Below are positions 34,994 through 43,628 of a stretch of 64,000 nt of DNA, in pieces. Origin of the DNA: Streptomyces sp. CNQ-509. Lineage in GTDB: Bacteria; Actinomycetota; Actinomycetes; Streptomycetales; Streptomycetaceae. The notes under the pieces were generated by a model that worked only from the letters and a program-made list of their open reading frames with translations, made no database searches and was not told the origin of the DNA. The stretch spans positions 3,667,501 through 3,731,500 of the forward strand of contig NZ_CP011492.1 of assembly GCF_001011035.1 (NCBI RefSeq), in the 5' to 3' direction. Every line of letters starts with the position of its first letter. Within the stretch, counting starts at the first letter, position 1. A program made the position numbers and the translations under genes.

Positions 34994-36712
34994 TTAGCGC
35001 TGTCGTCTGGCGCGTTCCGGGCTGGGAGACGGCGTCGGTAGGCGTTGACTGTCCGGCGCCTGTACCTGCCGTTGCTCGGTGCGGCTGCGAGTAGTGGTCT
35101 GTGCGCCCTCAGCCCATCGGGCCTGCATGCCCGCGATGTTGTGCACACGCCAAATGAGGACCTCGGCGACGGAATCCGCGGTGTCGAGTTCGCGACTGTC
35201 GGCTGCCTTGGTCAGAGCGTCGGCTGGACGGTGACCATCGGCCTCGGCCTCGGCCTCGTGAAGGGTGGCGGCCAGGGCTGGCCAGGACCCATCGGTGAGG
35301 ATCTGCTCGGCGTACTCGGGGAGGGCCCCGCGGACGAGGGCGGAGTAGCGGTCGGCGGCCTCGGGTGCCGGGGCACGCTGGGCGAAGTTGTTCAAGGCTG
35401 GCGCGGCGGTGTGGCGGTAGGCGGCGCGGAGGTGGGGCAGAGCGCCTTGGGCTGCGGCGGCTTGTTGGGTGTGGCGGTTGGCCCGGTGCCAGTGGGCGGC
35501 GGCGATGGTCAGGAGGGTGAGGGTCAGGATCAGGTCGAGGGCGGCGGCGTCGGGGATGGGTTGGCCGGCGGTGCGGAGGAGGTGTTTAGCGGAGGTGCGG
35601 AGTCCGGCGGCTTGGGCGTAGTCGAAGCGGATGCGGGAGCGGGTGGCGCGTTCGAAGGTCTGGGCGGTGGCGAAGAGTTCGCGGCGGACGGGGCCGGTGG
35701 TGAGGGCGGGCAGGATGTCCAGCAGCTCGCCGGCGGCGGCCAGCTCGGCTTGGGCGGCGGACGGGTTGCCGCCCTCGTACAGGGTGCGGTGTGCGTCACG
35801 AAGCGCAGCGGTTGTCTGACGCCAACGCTCGGCAGGATGGGCTCGGTGGGTGGCGGGGGCGTCGGAGGGCTGGCTGGTGAGGCGGGCGCGGATCTTCGGA
35901 AGTGACAGGTCAGGGGCGAGCTTGCCGCCCGGGAACCAGACCGGGTCCCCGGCGGCGTTGGTGTCTCCGGTGAGGGCGACTTTGTAGCCGATGGCGTCCC
36001 CAGAAGGGGCGATGCGCTTGTCCACGAGGATGTCGGCGCCTGTCAGGAGGGCGAAGAAGTGGTCTTCGTCCTGGGCGTGGGCGGCGGCGGTGCGGACGGT
36101 GGCGCGCAGCTTCTCCCGTGGCGTGATGGGGTTGCCGGTGCGGCGTGTGGCTTTCTCGGTTTCGGCGCGGGTGGGGCGTTTGGCGGCGGTGCGGTCGCCG
36201 CGGTCGTAGGCGCGTAGCCCCCACTCGGTCTCGATCTTCGCCAGTTCGGTGTCTGCGCGGTGGTAGTCGTTCCAGTGGCGGGGGCGGCGCAGGTCGCCGC
36301 GCATCTTGGTGGCGACGATGTGGATGTGGTCCGGGGCGTGGCGGGCGGCGATCCAGCGGCAGCCGTCCGGGTCTGCGGCGGGGGCGATGCCGGTGGCGTG
36401 CACGATGCGGCGGGCGACTTGGGCCCACTGCTCGTCGGTCAGGATCGGGTCCTCGGGTGCGGCCCGGATCGCGCAGTGCCACACGTGGCCCTTCTCCGCG
36501 CGGTCGCCGGCCTGTTTCACCCGTAGGTCGAGGGCCTGTACCAGCTGGGCGAGGGCCTGCCCGGGATTGTCAGTGCGGCCGGGGTCGGGGACAAGCTCGT
36601 CCCAGGCGGCGACGAGGTGCGGGTCGGTGTGGTCGTGGCTGCGGCCGGTCTTGTACAGGTAGGCGATCGTGTTGCGGGTGCTGTGGCCCGGCTTCATGAT
36701 CTTCGCGATCAT
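34994..36712 (-). CDS. mobA: MobA-type relaxase
   Basis: A 572-residue relaxase that would nick the element's transfer origin and lead the strand into a recipient. The three-His metal motif is HAPDHIHIV (His125, His129, His131). The N terminus (MIAKIMKPGHSTRNTIAYLY) carries the likely catalytic Tyr pair at 18/20. The C-terminal half is Ala-rich and helical, without a recognised helicase. It overlaps mobC by 4 nt (ATGA). Confidence 0.88.
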   Translation of the reverse strand: MIAKIMKPGHSTRNTIAYLYKTGRSHDHTDPHLVAAWDELVPDPGRTDNPGQALAQLVQALDLRVKQAGDRAEKGHVWHCAIRAAPEDPILTDEQWAQVARRIVHATGIAPAADPDGCRWIAARHAPDHIHIVATKMRGDLRRPRHWNDYHRADTELAKIETEWGLRAYDRGDRTAAKRPTRAETEKATRRTGNPITPREKLRATVRTAAAHAQDEDHFFALLTGADILVDKRIAPSGDAIGYKVALTGDTNAAGDPVWFPGGKLAPDLSLPKIRARLTSQPSDAPATHRAHPAERWRQTTAALRDAHRTLYEGGNPSAAQAELAAAGELLDILPALTTGPVRRELFATAQTFERATRSRIRFDYAQAAGLRTSAKHLLRTAGQPIPDAAALDLILTLTLLTIAAAHWHRANRHTQQAAAAQGALPHLRAAYRHTAAPALNNFAQRAPAPEAADRYSALVRGALPEYAEQILTDGSWPALAATLHEAEAEADGHRPADALTKAADSRELDTADSVAEVLIWRVHNIAGMQARWAEGAQTTTRSRTEQRQVQAPDSQRLPTPSPSPERARRQR

Positions 36713-37359
36713 CGGCGGCCCCGGTTCGTGGCGGCCCGGTCGGCCGAGGAGTCCACGGACTCCAGAACCGCCTGGATGAGCGCGATGGCCTGCACTGCGG
36801 CGGCCAGCACAGCCGTGTCCGTGGGCTGGGTGGGGCCGCGGGAGTTCAAGCGCTTGGAGATCTGGTTGACGTTCTTGCCGACCGGGGAGATGGCGGTGCG
36901 CAGGGCGGCGAGTTCATCGATCAGGTCGTCCGTGGAGGTGCGCTGACCGACGAGCGGGATGGTGTGATCGACCACGGCCATAGTGGCGTCCGCCATCAAA
37001 TGGGCCACCGCGATGTTCAACTCCCTGGCCCGGGTCTTGATCTGGGTTTCCTCGGCGTGGCTGAAGCGGACCGTCAACCGCCGGGTGCGCTGGCGGGTGT
37101 CGCGGCGCCGGCGGCGGGCAGCGCGATGTACAGCGGCCGCGATGGCGGCACGGATCGGCAGCGGCTCGGCGGACTCGCCGCCCGTCCCGCTCTGGTCCGG
37201 CTCCCCCTGGAGCCGGGCCCCTGTCTCCGCCACCCCCGGGGCGGAGACACCCCCGCTGGAGCCGACCTTGGACGGTCCAGGGGGATACCTTGCTGCGCGG
37301 TCGGCAGGCGGGTCGCCGGTGTCGGTGCGGCGGCCGGCGGTCTGATCAGGGCCGGGCAT
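36709..37359 (-). CDS. mobC: MobC-type relaxosome accessory protein
   Basis: A 216-residue protein. The first 85 residues are disordered and rich in Gly/Pro. A basic stretch (RRRRDTRQRTRRLTVRF) leads to a MobC-like domain with FSHAEETQIKTRARELN and GKNVNQISKRLNSRG. MobC proteins bind the transfer origin and help the relaxase. The ATG has AAAGAGG upstream. The upstream 350 bp of repeats is a good transfer-origin candidate. Confidence 0.83.
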   Translation of the reverse strand: MPGPDQTAGRRTDTGDPPADRAARYPPGPSKVGSSGGVSAPGVAETGARLQGEPDQSGTGGESAEPLPIRAAIAAAVHRAARRRRRDTRQRTRRLTVRFSHAEETQIKTRARELNIAVAHLMADATMAVVDHTIPLVGQRTSTDDLIDELAALRTAISPVGKNVNQISKRLNSRGPTQPTDTAVLAAAVQAIALIQAVLESVDSSADRAATNRGRR

Positions 37360-37715
37360 GGTTGCCTCTTTCCTCGGTGCGGGGTCGGGTGCTATCCGTC
37401 CCATGCGTTGCAGGGCTGGTCAGCGCAGGTACGGATACGGGGCCCGGGACGGATGAGTCCGTCCCGGCCACCCCATCCGTCCCGGCGCTGAGCTGCACGG
37501 GGACGGACGGGACGCATCCGGCGGTCCCGGGACGGACCCGCCACCATGCTCGGGACCGGGGGACCGCGGATCGGGGACCGCGGATCGGGGACCGGGGACC
37601 GGAGGACTGGGGACCGGAGGACTGGGACGGATGTGTGCGTCCCGTCGAAGCCATCCGTCCCGGCGTTGACCTGCGGTGGGACGGATGGGACGTATCCGGC
37701 GGTCCCCGGGACGGT
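37360..37715. repeat. Repeat-rich intergenic region upstream of mobCA (oriT candidate)
   Basis: A degenerate direct repeat of about 62 bp occurs at 37474-37535 and 37652-37714 (both begin CATCCGTCCCGGCG and end GGGACGG). Between them lie tandem units: GGACCGCGGATCGG twice (37561-37588) and GGACCGGAGGACTGG twice (37596-37625). GGGACGGAT/ATCCGTCCC elements also occur in inverted orientation. No gene is present. Its position directly upstream of mobC suggests relaxosome binding. Confidence 0.7.
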
Positions 37716-39431
37716 CTAGCGGCGGCGGGCGGGACCGGGCGTCCGCCCGGGCGGCGGGACCGCCACCGTGTTCGGGGCCGGGACCGGCGCGGGGACCGTG
37801 CTCGGGGACCGGGACGCGGTCGCGGACGGGGCGGCGGGTGGGGACGGTCCCGGGTGGTGGGGTGGGGTGGCTCCGGGTTCGGGTTCGGGTTCGGGTTCGG
37901 GGCAGTAGCGGTCCCAGGCGTCGGTGAACTTGCTGCGGGGGTATCCCTTGGCCTGGGTGCCTTCAGGGAAGCGGATGTTGGCCGGGGTGATGCCGAAGTC
38001 GCGCAGCAGGTTGCTCAGGTGGTAGGCGTTCAGCCCACCGGTGGCGTGGTCGGCCCAGGGGGCTTCGGCGTCCTGGCACAGGGTGGCGAGCAGGTCGCGA
38101 GTGCGCAGCGCGGTGGGGTTGCCTGCGTCGGCGAAGGCGCGGCGGATGTCGCGCAGCAGCCGGGTCTTCAGGCTGGCTTCCTCGTCCTGGCCGGCCTCGT
38201 GCGCGGTCATCGCGACGCAGGCCGTGCGGGCCAGGGTGGGCCACTGGCCGCCGGCGAGGTCGGCCACCAGAACCAGCGGTTCCCAGGTGTCCGCGGCGCG
38301 GTCGGCCACCGGCATCGCCGGGGTCATCTCGGCGGCCTGCTCGGTCAGCGGGGTCAGCCACGCGGTCAGGCGGTCGCGCAGGTCGTTGAGGACGCGGCTG
38401 TCGCGGGGCACCCGGAAGTCGGCGATCTCCTCGCCTTGGCGGCGGCGCTGCATCCGGATGACGATGGCGCGGTCCATGATGGTGTCCGGCAGGTCACCGA
38501 TCCCGGCAAGTGCGGCCATGGCGAAGGTGGGAAACGACCTCGGCTCGTGCTCAGGGCCGGTGATCCGCCAGGCAGGGCGGTTGCGCTGGTGCCCGGCATT
38601 GAGCAGCCCGCGCAGTTCCTCGTTCTTCTCCGCGACCTTCGCGCCGAAGATGGTGTCGGCCTCATCCACCAGCAGCGTCGGCGGCTCCATACCGATGATG
38701 CGGAAGATGACCGCGGGACTGGTGTTCACCGTGATCATCGGCTTGTTGACCGTCTCGGCGAGGATGTCCAGCAGACGGGACTTGCCGCACTTCTTCGTCG
38801 GCCCCACGATCGCCATCCTCGGCGCATGCTGCAGCACCGGCTGGAGGTGGCTGGCCGCCACCCACAGCGTGACCGCGGTCAGCGCCTCCTCGTTGGGCAG
38901 CACCACGTACCGGGCGATAGCCGACCGCAACTCGGCCAGCACCTCCACGCCCTCAACCACACCCCGACCAGCTGATTCGGTCAGGTCAGCGGAAGACGGG
39001 TCAGCGGAACTCTCGGAGATATCCGTGGCCCCCTGCACGTCGGTCAGTCGGGCCGTTGCGGTCAGGTCGCTCACCGCGGGGCCCGCCGCCGGGTCCGCCG
39101 CCGTCGGCTGACCGGATGCGCCGTCGTGGTCGGAAGTCGTGGGGTGGTCTGCGGATGTGGGCTGACCGGAACTCGCGGGTTCCGCCGCTGGGTTCTGTTT
39201 CCGTGCCGTAGCCGTCCGGGCGGCGTTGCGCTCAGCGCGCGCGGCCAGGTCGGCGGCGCGGGCGTGACGGCGCTGTTCCCGGTGCGAGACGGGTGCGGAG
39301 GGCTGCGTTTCCTGACGTTGCTGGCTGGCGCGGGCCGCAGCAACGAGGTGATCGCCCGCCTCTCGGCCGGTGCCGGCGGATTGTGGTGGTTCGGTGGGAG
39401 GGGTCGGGGCTGTACCCTCGCTCACGGACAT
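37716..39431 (-). CDS. DUF3631-domain P-loop ATPase (putative element replication protein)
   Basis: A 571-residue protein. A disordered Ala/Thr/Ser-rich N terminus of about 165 residues is followed by an ATPase core with Walker A GPTKKCGKSRLLD, Walker B TLLVDEADTIF and an arginine-finger-like MDRAIVIRM. A C-terminal DUF3631 region (FADAGNPTALRTRDLLATL; GYPRSKFTDAWDRYCPEPEP) follows, then a Pro-rich tail. DUF3631 proteins are often linked to plasmid or phage replication, fused to or paired with primases. This points to autonomous replication of the excised circle. Confidence 0.8.
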   Translation of the reverse strand: MSVSEGTAPTPPTEPPQSAGTGREAGDHLVAAARASQQRQETQPSAPVSHREQRRHARAADLAARAERNAARTATARKQNPAAEPASSGQPTSADHPTTSDHDGASGQPTAADPAAGPAVSDLTATARLTDVQGATDISESSADPSSADLTESAGRGVVEGVEVLAELRSAIARYVVLPNEEALTAVTLWVAASHLQPVLQHAPRMAIVGPTKKCGKSRLLDILAETVNKPMITVNTSPAVIFRIIGMEPPTLLVDEADTIFGAKVAEKNEELRGLLNAGHQRNRPAWRITGPEHEPRSFPTFAMAALAGIGDLPDTIMDRAIVIRMQRRRQGEEIADFRVPRDSRVLNDLRDRLTAWLTPLTEQAAEMTPAMPVADRAADTWEPLVLVADLAGGQWPTLARTACVAMTAHEAGQDEEASLKTRLLRDIRRAFADAGNPTALRTRDLLATLCQDAEAPWADHATGGLNAYHLSNLLRDFGITPANIRFPEGTQAKGYPRSKFTDAWDRYCPEPEPEPEPGATPPHHPGPSPPAAPSATASRSPSTVPAPVPAPNTVAVPPPGRTPGPARRR

Positions 39432-39557
39432 TCCTCACTCGGTGCGGGCCGGGCAGTCACCCGGCCCACACCGCTTGGTAGATCGCTTACAGGGCGGTTT
39501 CTTGAGGTGTCTTCGGCCCCTGGTGTTGGCGCACCGGGGGCCACCTCGTCTGGGCGG

Positions 39558-39809
39558 TCAGGCCGCGTCGTGGTCCGTCGTCCGGGAATCCAGCCACGCC
39601 TCCACCTCCTGCCAGCGGTAGCGCAGGTGACGGCCGACCTTGGTCGCCTTCGGACCGATCCCCCGGTGATTCCAGGAGTACAAGGTGCCGAGCGGGACGC
39701 CGAGGTAGGCCGACAGCTCTTCCGGGGAGGCCAGCGGCCGGCGCTCCGAGCTGGACGAGGGCGTACGGGACGAGGCTGCGGCGGACTCGGCGGCACGGGA
39801 TGAACGCAT
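39558..39809 (-). CDS. xis: Excisionase-like helix-turn-helix protein
   Basis: An 83-residue MerR/AlpA-like DNA-binding protein: LASPEELSAYLGVPLGTLYS and WNHRGIGPKATKVGRHLRYR, WQEVEAWLDSR. The ATG is chosen for GGAGAG 6 nt upstream. It is divergent from the XRE-int unit. Such proteins bend DNA at attachment arms to favour excision. Confidence 0.82.
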   Translation of the reverse strand: MRSSRAAESAAASSRTPSSSSERRPLASPEELSAYLGVPLGTLYSWNHRGIGPKATKVGRHLRYRWQEVEAWLDSRTTDHDAA

Positions 39810-39858
39810 CCAACACTCTCCATCATGACGAGACGGTGGCCGTGCAGCACCGGACGAT

Positions 39859-39914
39859 GCAACACGATCGGAACCCATCCAGTGACATTTTGACCGAAAC
39901 CATGTAACACGACC
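39859..39914. promoter_or_regulatory. Direct-repeat operator candidates between xis and the XRE gene
   Basis: GCAACACGATC (39859-39869) and GTAACACGACC (39904-39914) share 9 of 11 bases and start 45 bp apart, in the divergent control region. They are likely sites for the XRE regulator. A possible -10 element (TACACT, about 40034) lies upstream of the XRE start. Confidence 0.5.
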
Positions 39915-40080
39915 AAACGACACCGGGTGATGCACGCGATCCATCAATTGTCAGCAGGAACGCCGGTTTGGCTAACCGGCGATCGTCGTCTATGTTGCCC
40001 GCTGGCGGCCCCGGCTCCGCACCTCGAAGCCGTACACTGGGACTTGCCTGAAACCCGCCCTCCAGGTCAACATCGCGGTC

Positions 40081-40599
40081 ATGGCAACCCGCCCCGTGGA
40101 GATCGGCCCCACCGGCCGTCAGACCGCCACCAACATCGAACGCATCCGCACCCTCCTCGGCATCTCCCAGCGCCAACTCGCTGAGCGCCTGACCGACTTG
40201 GGCCGCCCCATCCCCTCCACCGCCCTCAGCAAGATCGAACGCGGCGACCGCCGCTGCGACGTCGACGACCTCGCCGCCCTCGCCGCCGCCCTCGGCGTCT
40301 CACCAACCACCCTCCTGCTGCCCCCGGTCGCCGACGACACCACCACCACCGTCACCGGCGCCGGCGAAGTCACCGCCCGCCACGCCTGGGACTGGGCCGA
40401 CGGCATCCACCCCCTACTCCCACGCGAGGACGACACTGCCCTCGACCACGCCACCCGCACCCGACCCGAAGGCCGCCGCGCCGACCACCTCGTCACGAAG
40501 GGAGGCAACCTCCCGGGCCCGAATCCACTGGGCCACCTGACCAAGACCGAACTCATCCACCTGCTGGACGACCTCAAGGAGGCCCTACTCGATGGCTGA
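40081..40599 (+). CDS. XRE-family regulator of the integrase module
   Basis: A 172-residue protein with an N-terminal XRE helix-turn-helix (IERIRTLLGISQRQLAERL; ALSKIERGDRRCDVDDLAAL) and a C-terminal extension ending TELIHLLDDLKEALLDG. Its end overlaps int by 8 nt, so integrase synthesis is coupled to it. It may control the lysogeny-like switch between integrated and excised states. Confidence 0.85.
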   Translation: MATRPVEIGPTGRQTATNIERIRTLLGISQRQLAERLTDLGRPIPSTALSKIERGDRRCDVDDLAALAAALGVSPTTLLLPPVADDTTTTVTGAGEVTARHAWDWADGIHPLLPREDDTALDHATRTRPEGRRADHLVTKGGNLPGPNPLGHLTKTELIHLLDDLKEALLDG

Positions 40600-41893
40600 C
40601 GTCTACGACCGCTGGCACAAGACGTATCCCAAGAAGGACGACAAAGAATGCCCTGAGCACAAGGGCAAGGTCGCGACCAGCGCACACGGCAAGGGCAAGC
40701 GCTGGCAGGTCCGGTACCGCGATTCCAGCGGTGAGCAGCGGGCCGTGAACTTCGACCGGAAGGTCGACGCGGAGGCGGCGGCGGACTCCATCGGCAACGA
40801 TCTGCGGCAGGGCACCTACATCGACCCGGGTGCCGGGAAGATCACCCTGCAGCGGTACGCCCAGCAGTGGCTCGCAGCCGCGACCGCCGGGATGGGGACC
40901 GTGGACGCCTACGAGGGAGTGATCCGCAACCACATAGACCCCCACCTCGGACGTTACGAACTGCGCTCGCTCTCGCAGCCGTCGCTCATCCAGGGGTGGG
41001 TGAAGAAGCTGCAACAAGCCGGGCTGGAGGCGTCCACGATTGCCTGGGCCGCCTCGATTCTCACGGCGATCCTCGACGCCGCGGTTGATGACGGGCTGAT
41101 CGTCAAGAACCCGTGCAAAGCGAACTCGGTCAAGCTGCCGAGGAAGCCGAAGAAGAAGATCGTTCCGTGGAGCGTCGAGCGTGTCCACGCCGTCATCGAC
41201 CACCTGCCTGAGCGCTTCCAGACAGGCGGGAAGCTGACCTTCGGCTGCGGTCTGCGACAGGGTGAAGTCTTTGGCATAGGCATCGATGACATCGACTTCC
41301 ACAAGCAGCTCGTCCGGGTGAACCGGCAGATCAAGCTCGTCCGGTCGACGATGGTCTTCGCCCTGCCCAAGGGCGACCGGGTGCGGGAGATCCCACTCCC
41401 GGAAGAGGTGGCCGAAGTGCTGAAGCAGCACATCAAAGCGTTCCCGCCGAAGCGGGTCGACCTGCCGTGGCGGACGCCCGACGGCGAGAAGCGCACGTAC
41501 CGGCTGCTCTTCACCACAGACGAGGGCAAGGGGTATCACCGCAGCGTCTTCAACCAGTACGAGTGGAAGGCCGCCCTCGCTGGAGCCGGTGTCATACCGC
41601 CGCGGGAGAAGGGCTCACCGCGCTACGCCGCGGCGCCGGAGGACGGTATGCACGCGCTGCGCCACGCCTACGCTTCGGTGCTCCTCGACGCCGGGGAGAG
41701 CATCAAGGCCCTGTCCGAGTACCTCGGGCACTCCGATCCCGGCTTCACCCTCCGGACGTACACCCACCTCATGCCACAGAGCGAGACCCGCACGCGCCAG
41801 GCGATCAACGGCGCCTTCACCCGGCCGCGCACAGCCTGTTCGGCGAAGGACGGCCGCCCGTGCGTGTGCACTGAATGTGCACTTGCGGCCTGA
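40592..41893 (+). CDS. int: Tyrosine integrase
   Basis: A 433-residue site-specific recombinase with catalytic residues Arg222 (CGLRQGE), His354 and Arg357 (HALRHAYAS), His380 (YLGHSDPG) and Tyr390 (RTYTHL). The N-terminal arm-binding region includes KRWQVRYRDSSGEQR and a core-binding SAM-like domain (about 85-175). Located at the right end of the element, 104 bp from attR, it integrates the element into the ATP-binding gene. The 3' end of the gene overlaps paired GTGCACT arm sites. Confidence 0.95.
   Translation: MADVYDRWHKTYPKKDDKECPEHKGKVATSAHGKGKRWQVRYRDSSGEQRAVNFDRKVDAEAAADSIGNDLRQGTYIDPGAGKITLQRYAQQWLAAATAGMGTVDAYEGVIRNHIDPHLGRYELRSLSQPSLIQGWVKKLQQAGLEASTIAWAASILTAILDAAVDDGLIVKNPCKANSVKLPRKPKKKIVPWSVERVHAVIDHLPERFQTGGKLTFGCGLRQGEVFGIGIDDIDFHKQLVRVNRQIKLVRSTMVFALPKGDRVREIPLPEEVAEVLKQHIKAFPPKRVDLPWRTPDGEKRTYRLLFTTDEGKGYHRSVFNQYEWKAALAGAGVIPPREKGSPRYAAAPEDGMHALRHAYASVLLDAGESIKALSEYLGHSDPGFTLRTYTHLMPQSETRTRQAINGAFTRPRTACSAKDGRPCVCTECALAA
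41866..41883 (+). promoter_or_regulatory. Putative integrase/Xis arm sites, right end
   Basis: GTGCACT at 41866 and 41877, again 11 bp apart and about 114 bp inside the att core. The pair lies in the last codons of int and matches the pair at the left end in sequence, spacing and orientation. Confidence 0.65.
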
Positions 41894-41977
41894 GAGGGCC
41901 GCAGTTCGATCGGCTTTGCCGCGCGAATCAATGATCGACTCGCGGTAAGTTTGCAGGTCAGATGGCTAGCACCTTGA

Positions 41978-42024
41978 TCACGCCGCCTGGAGTGGGGCGT
42001 CCTCGCGCCATTTGAGGATCTTGT
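41978..42024 (-). other. attR: attR: right attachment site, 3' end of the target gene restored by the element
   Basis: The 28-bp core at 41997-42024 is identical to that at 19479-19506. The adjoining 19 bp belong to the element and encode the same DAPLQAA-stop as the displaced chromosomal end, using four synonymous changes. Confidence 0.9.
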
Positions 42025-42433
42025 CGAAGCTCACCACCGCTCCCCGGCCCGGGCGGTCGCGGATGTCGACGTGGTCGCTCAGCTCCGCGATGAGGAACAG
42101 GCCGCGGCCGCCCTCCGCGCCCGTGTCGGTCAGGGGCGGGGAAGGGGCGGGGGAGCCGGGGGCCGGGTCGGGGGTGGCGAAGCCGGGGCCGGAGTCGATG
42201 ACCTCGATGTGGCAGCGGTCGCCGTCGAAGCAGGCGGTGACGCGGTAGTCCTCGCCGGGGGCCGCGCCGCCGTGTTCGACGGCGTTGGCGCAGGCTTCGG
42301 TGAGGGCGAGGGAGAGGTCGAAGGCGACGTCCGGGTCCACCCCGGCCGTCTCCATCACGCCGACCAGCAGGCGGCGGGCGAGCGGAACGCTGGCCGCCTC
42401 CCGGCGCAGTCGCAGGGACCACCACATGCTCAT
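41978..42433 (-). CDS. RsbW/SpoIIAB-like ATP-binding protein; integration target
   Basis: A 151-residue HATPase_c_2 protein with the ATP-binding N box ALTEACANAVEHG, G1 box VIDSGPGFA and G2 box GGRGLFLIAELSD. Such proteins act as anti-sigma-factor kinases or stand-alone regulatory ATPases in streptomycetes. The last seven codons come from the mobile element, but the protein sequence is unchanged. This makes the insertion phenotypically silent at the protein level. Confidence 0.9.
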   Translation of the reverse strand: MSMWWSLRLRREAASVPLARRLLVGVMETAGVDPDVAFDLSLALTEACANAVEHGGAAPGEDYRVTACFDGDRCHIEVIDSGPGFATPDPAPGSPAPSPPLTDTGAEGGRGLFLIAELSDHVDIRDRPGRGAVVSFDKILKWREDAPLQAA

Positions 42434-42623
42434 GCGTTCAGCCTCCTGGCCGCCACCCCGACATACGGTACGTATAACCCTTGTGTCGGCACCGTAAGCA
42501 CGCGAGTTGCGTGAGAACCCTCATTCGGCGGAGGGGTTTCTTCCGCCTTTCGGGGTGGGAGATGTCCTGGCCCGGGTCCGGCCGATCGCCGCCCCGGCGG
42601 GGTCCGTACGGGCGCGCGGTGAG

Positions 42624-43472
42624 ATGATGGCGCCCGCCATGGCTGCCCCTCCCGCTCCCGCCACCGTGGAGCTGCGCCTTCTGCGGGCCGCGGTGTTCAC
42701 CGCGGTCTGCGTCGTGCTGTCCGCGGGCGGGCACGTGCTGGCCTCGAACGAGACGGTGCCGCTGTGGACGCTCGGCATCGCCGCGGCGCTGGTGTTCGCG
42801 GTGGCCGTGCCGCTGGCCGGGCGGGAGCGGTCGCTGCCCGGGATCGCGGCACTGCTGGCGGTGGGGCAGATCGGGCTGCACGGGGTCTTCGGGCTCGGGC
42901 AGCACTGCGCCGTCGGCGCCGCCGCCGGGGGCCACGGCGGTGCGCACGCGGGCGGCTCCGGGGGCGAGGGCGGCAGTGCCGCCGTCGATCTCGCCCGGCG
43001 GCTGCTCTGCAACGACGCCGCGATGAACCTCACCGAGGGCCGCGCCCGGGAGATCGTCACCAACGCCGGGCTCGACCCGGACGCCGGCACGGGCAGCGGT
43101 ACGGACGCCGCGCACCCCGCGCACGGCGGCGGGATCGGCGAAGGACTCGGCGCCGCGTTCGACCTGTCCACGTACTCCCTGCCGATGGTCCTGGGCCACC
43201 TCCTCGCCGCCCTCACCGCCGGGTGGCTGCTGCGCCGCGGCGACGCGGCCATCACGACCCTGCTGCACCTCGCCACCGGCGCCGGCCTCGCCCCGCTGCG
43301 GGCCGCCGTGCGCTACCGGCGGGCCCTCGACGCCGGGTTCGACGGCGCGGGCCGCCCGGCCGCGCGCCCCGGGGCGGCGACCGCGTACGACGAGCGGAGC
43401 GCCCGTACCGTACGCGAACTGCAGCACACCGTCGTACGCCGCGGGCCCCCGGCCTTCGCCCTCGCGGCCTGA
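42624..43472 (+). CDS. Polytopic membrane protein of the copper locus
   Basis: A 282-residue protein with three or four N-terminal membrane helices, a Gly/His-rich outer loop (GQHCAVGAAAGGHGGAHAGG), a further helix (MVLGHLLAALTAGWLLRRGD) and a cytosolic tail. Two adjacent ATGs are possible starts. The His/Cys-rich loop and its place just upstream of YcnI, SCO1 and PCu(A)C genes suggest metal handling. No family is confirmed. Confidence 0.65.
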   Translation: MMAPAMAAPPAPATVELRLLRAAVFTAVCVVLSAGGHVLASNETVPLWTLGIAAALVFAVAVPLAGRERSLPGIAALLAVGQIGLHGVFGLGQHCAVGAAAGGHGGAHAGGSGGEGGSAAVDLARRLLCNDAAMNLTEGRAREIVTNAGLDPDAGTGSGTDAAHPAHGGGIGEGLGAAFDLSTYSLPMVLGHLLAALTAGWLLRRGDAAITTLLHLATGAGLAPLRAAVRYRRALDAGFDGAGRPAARPGAATAYDERSARTVRELQHTVVRRGPPAFALAA

Positions 43473-43628
43473 CGCGACGGCACCCCTTCCGGCTTACGGC
43501 CCACGCGCCGCACGCCCCCTGTGACACGGGCGAACGCGGGCGCAGGGCTTCGGGTGAGCGGGTGGTCGCGCCGCTGCCGCACGCGCGCCAACCCCCAATC
43601 CATCCACACCCACCGGAGTGTGTCAGTC

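Larger units (their letters stand above)
19479..42024. mobile_element. 22.5-kb integrative mobilizable element
   Basis: The element is bounded by a 28-bp perfect direct repeat (core starts GCGTCCTCGCGCC and ends TTGAGGATCTTGT). It is inserted in the 3' end of a chromosomal ATP-binding-protein gene and carries a synonymous replacement for its final codons. It encodes integrase, an excisionase-like protein, an XRE regulator, a DUF3631 ATPase, MobC and a relaxase, plus cargo: an amyloid-signalling-like operon, a NUDIX remnant and an FxLD lanthipeptide cluster. No FtsK/TraB-like DNA pump or type IV secretion gene is visible, so transfer probably needs a helper. Several internal stretches (20-22.5 kb, 33.6-34.7 kb) have visibly lower GC than the flanks. 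Confidence 0.88.
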
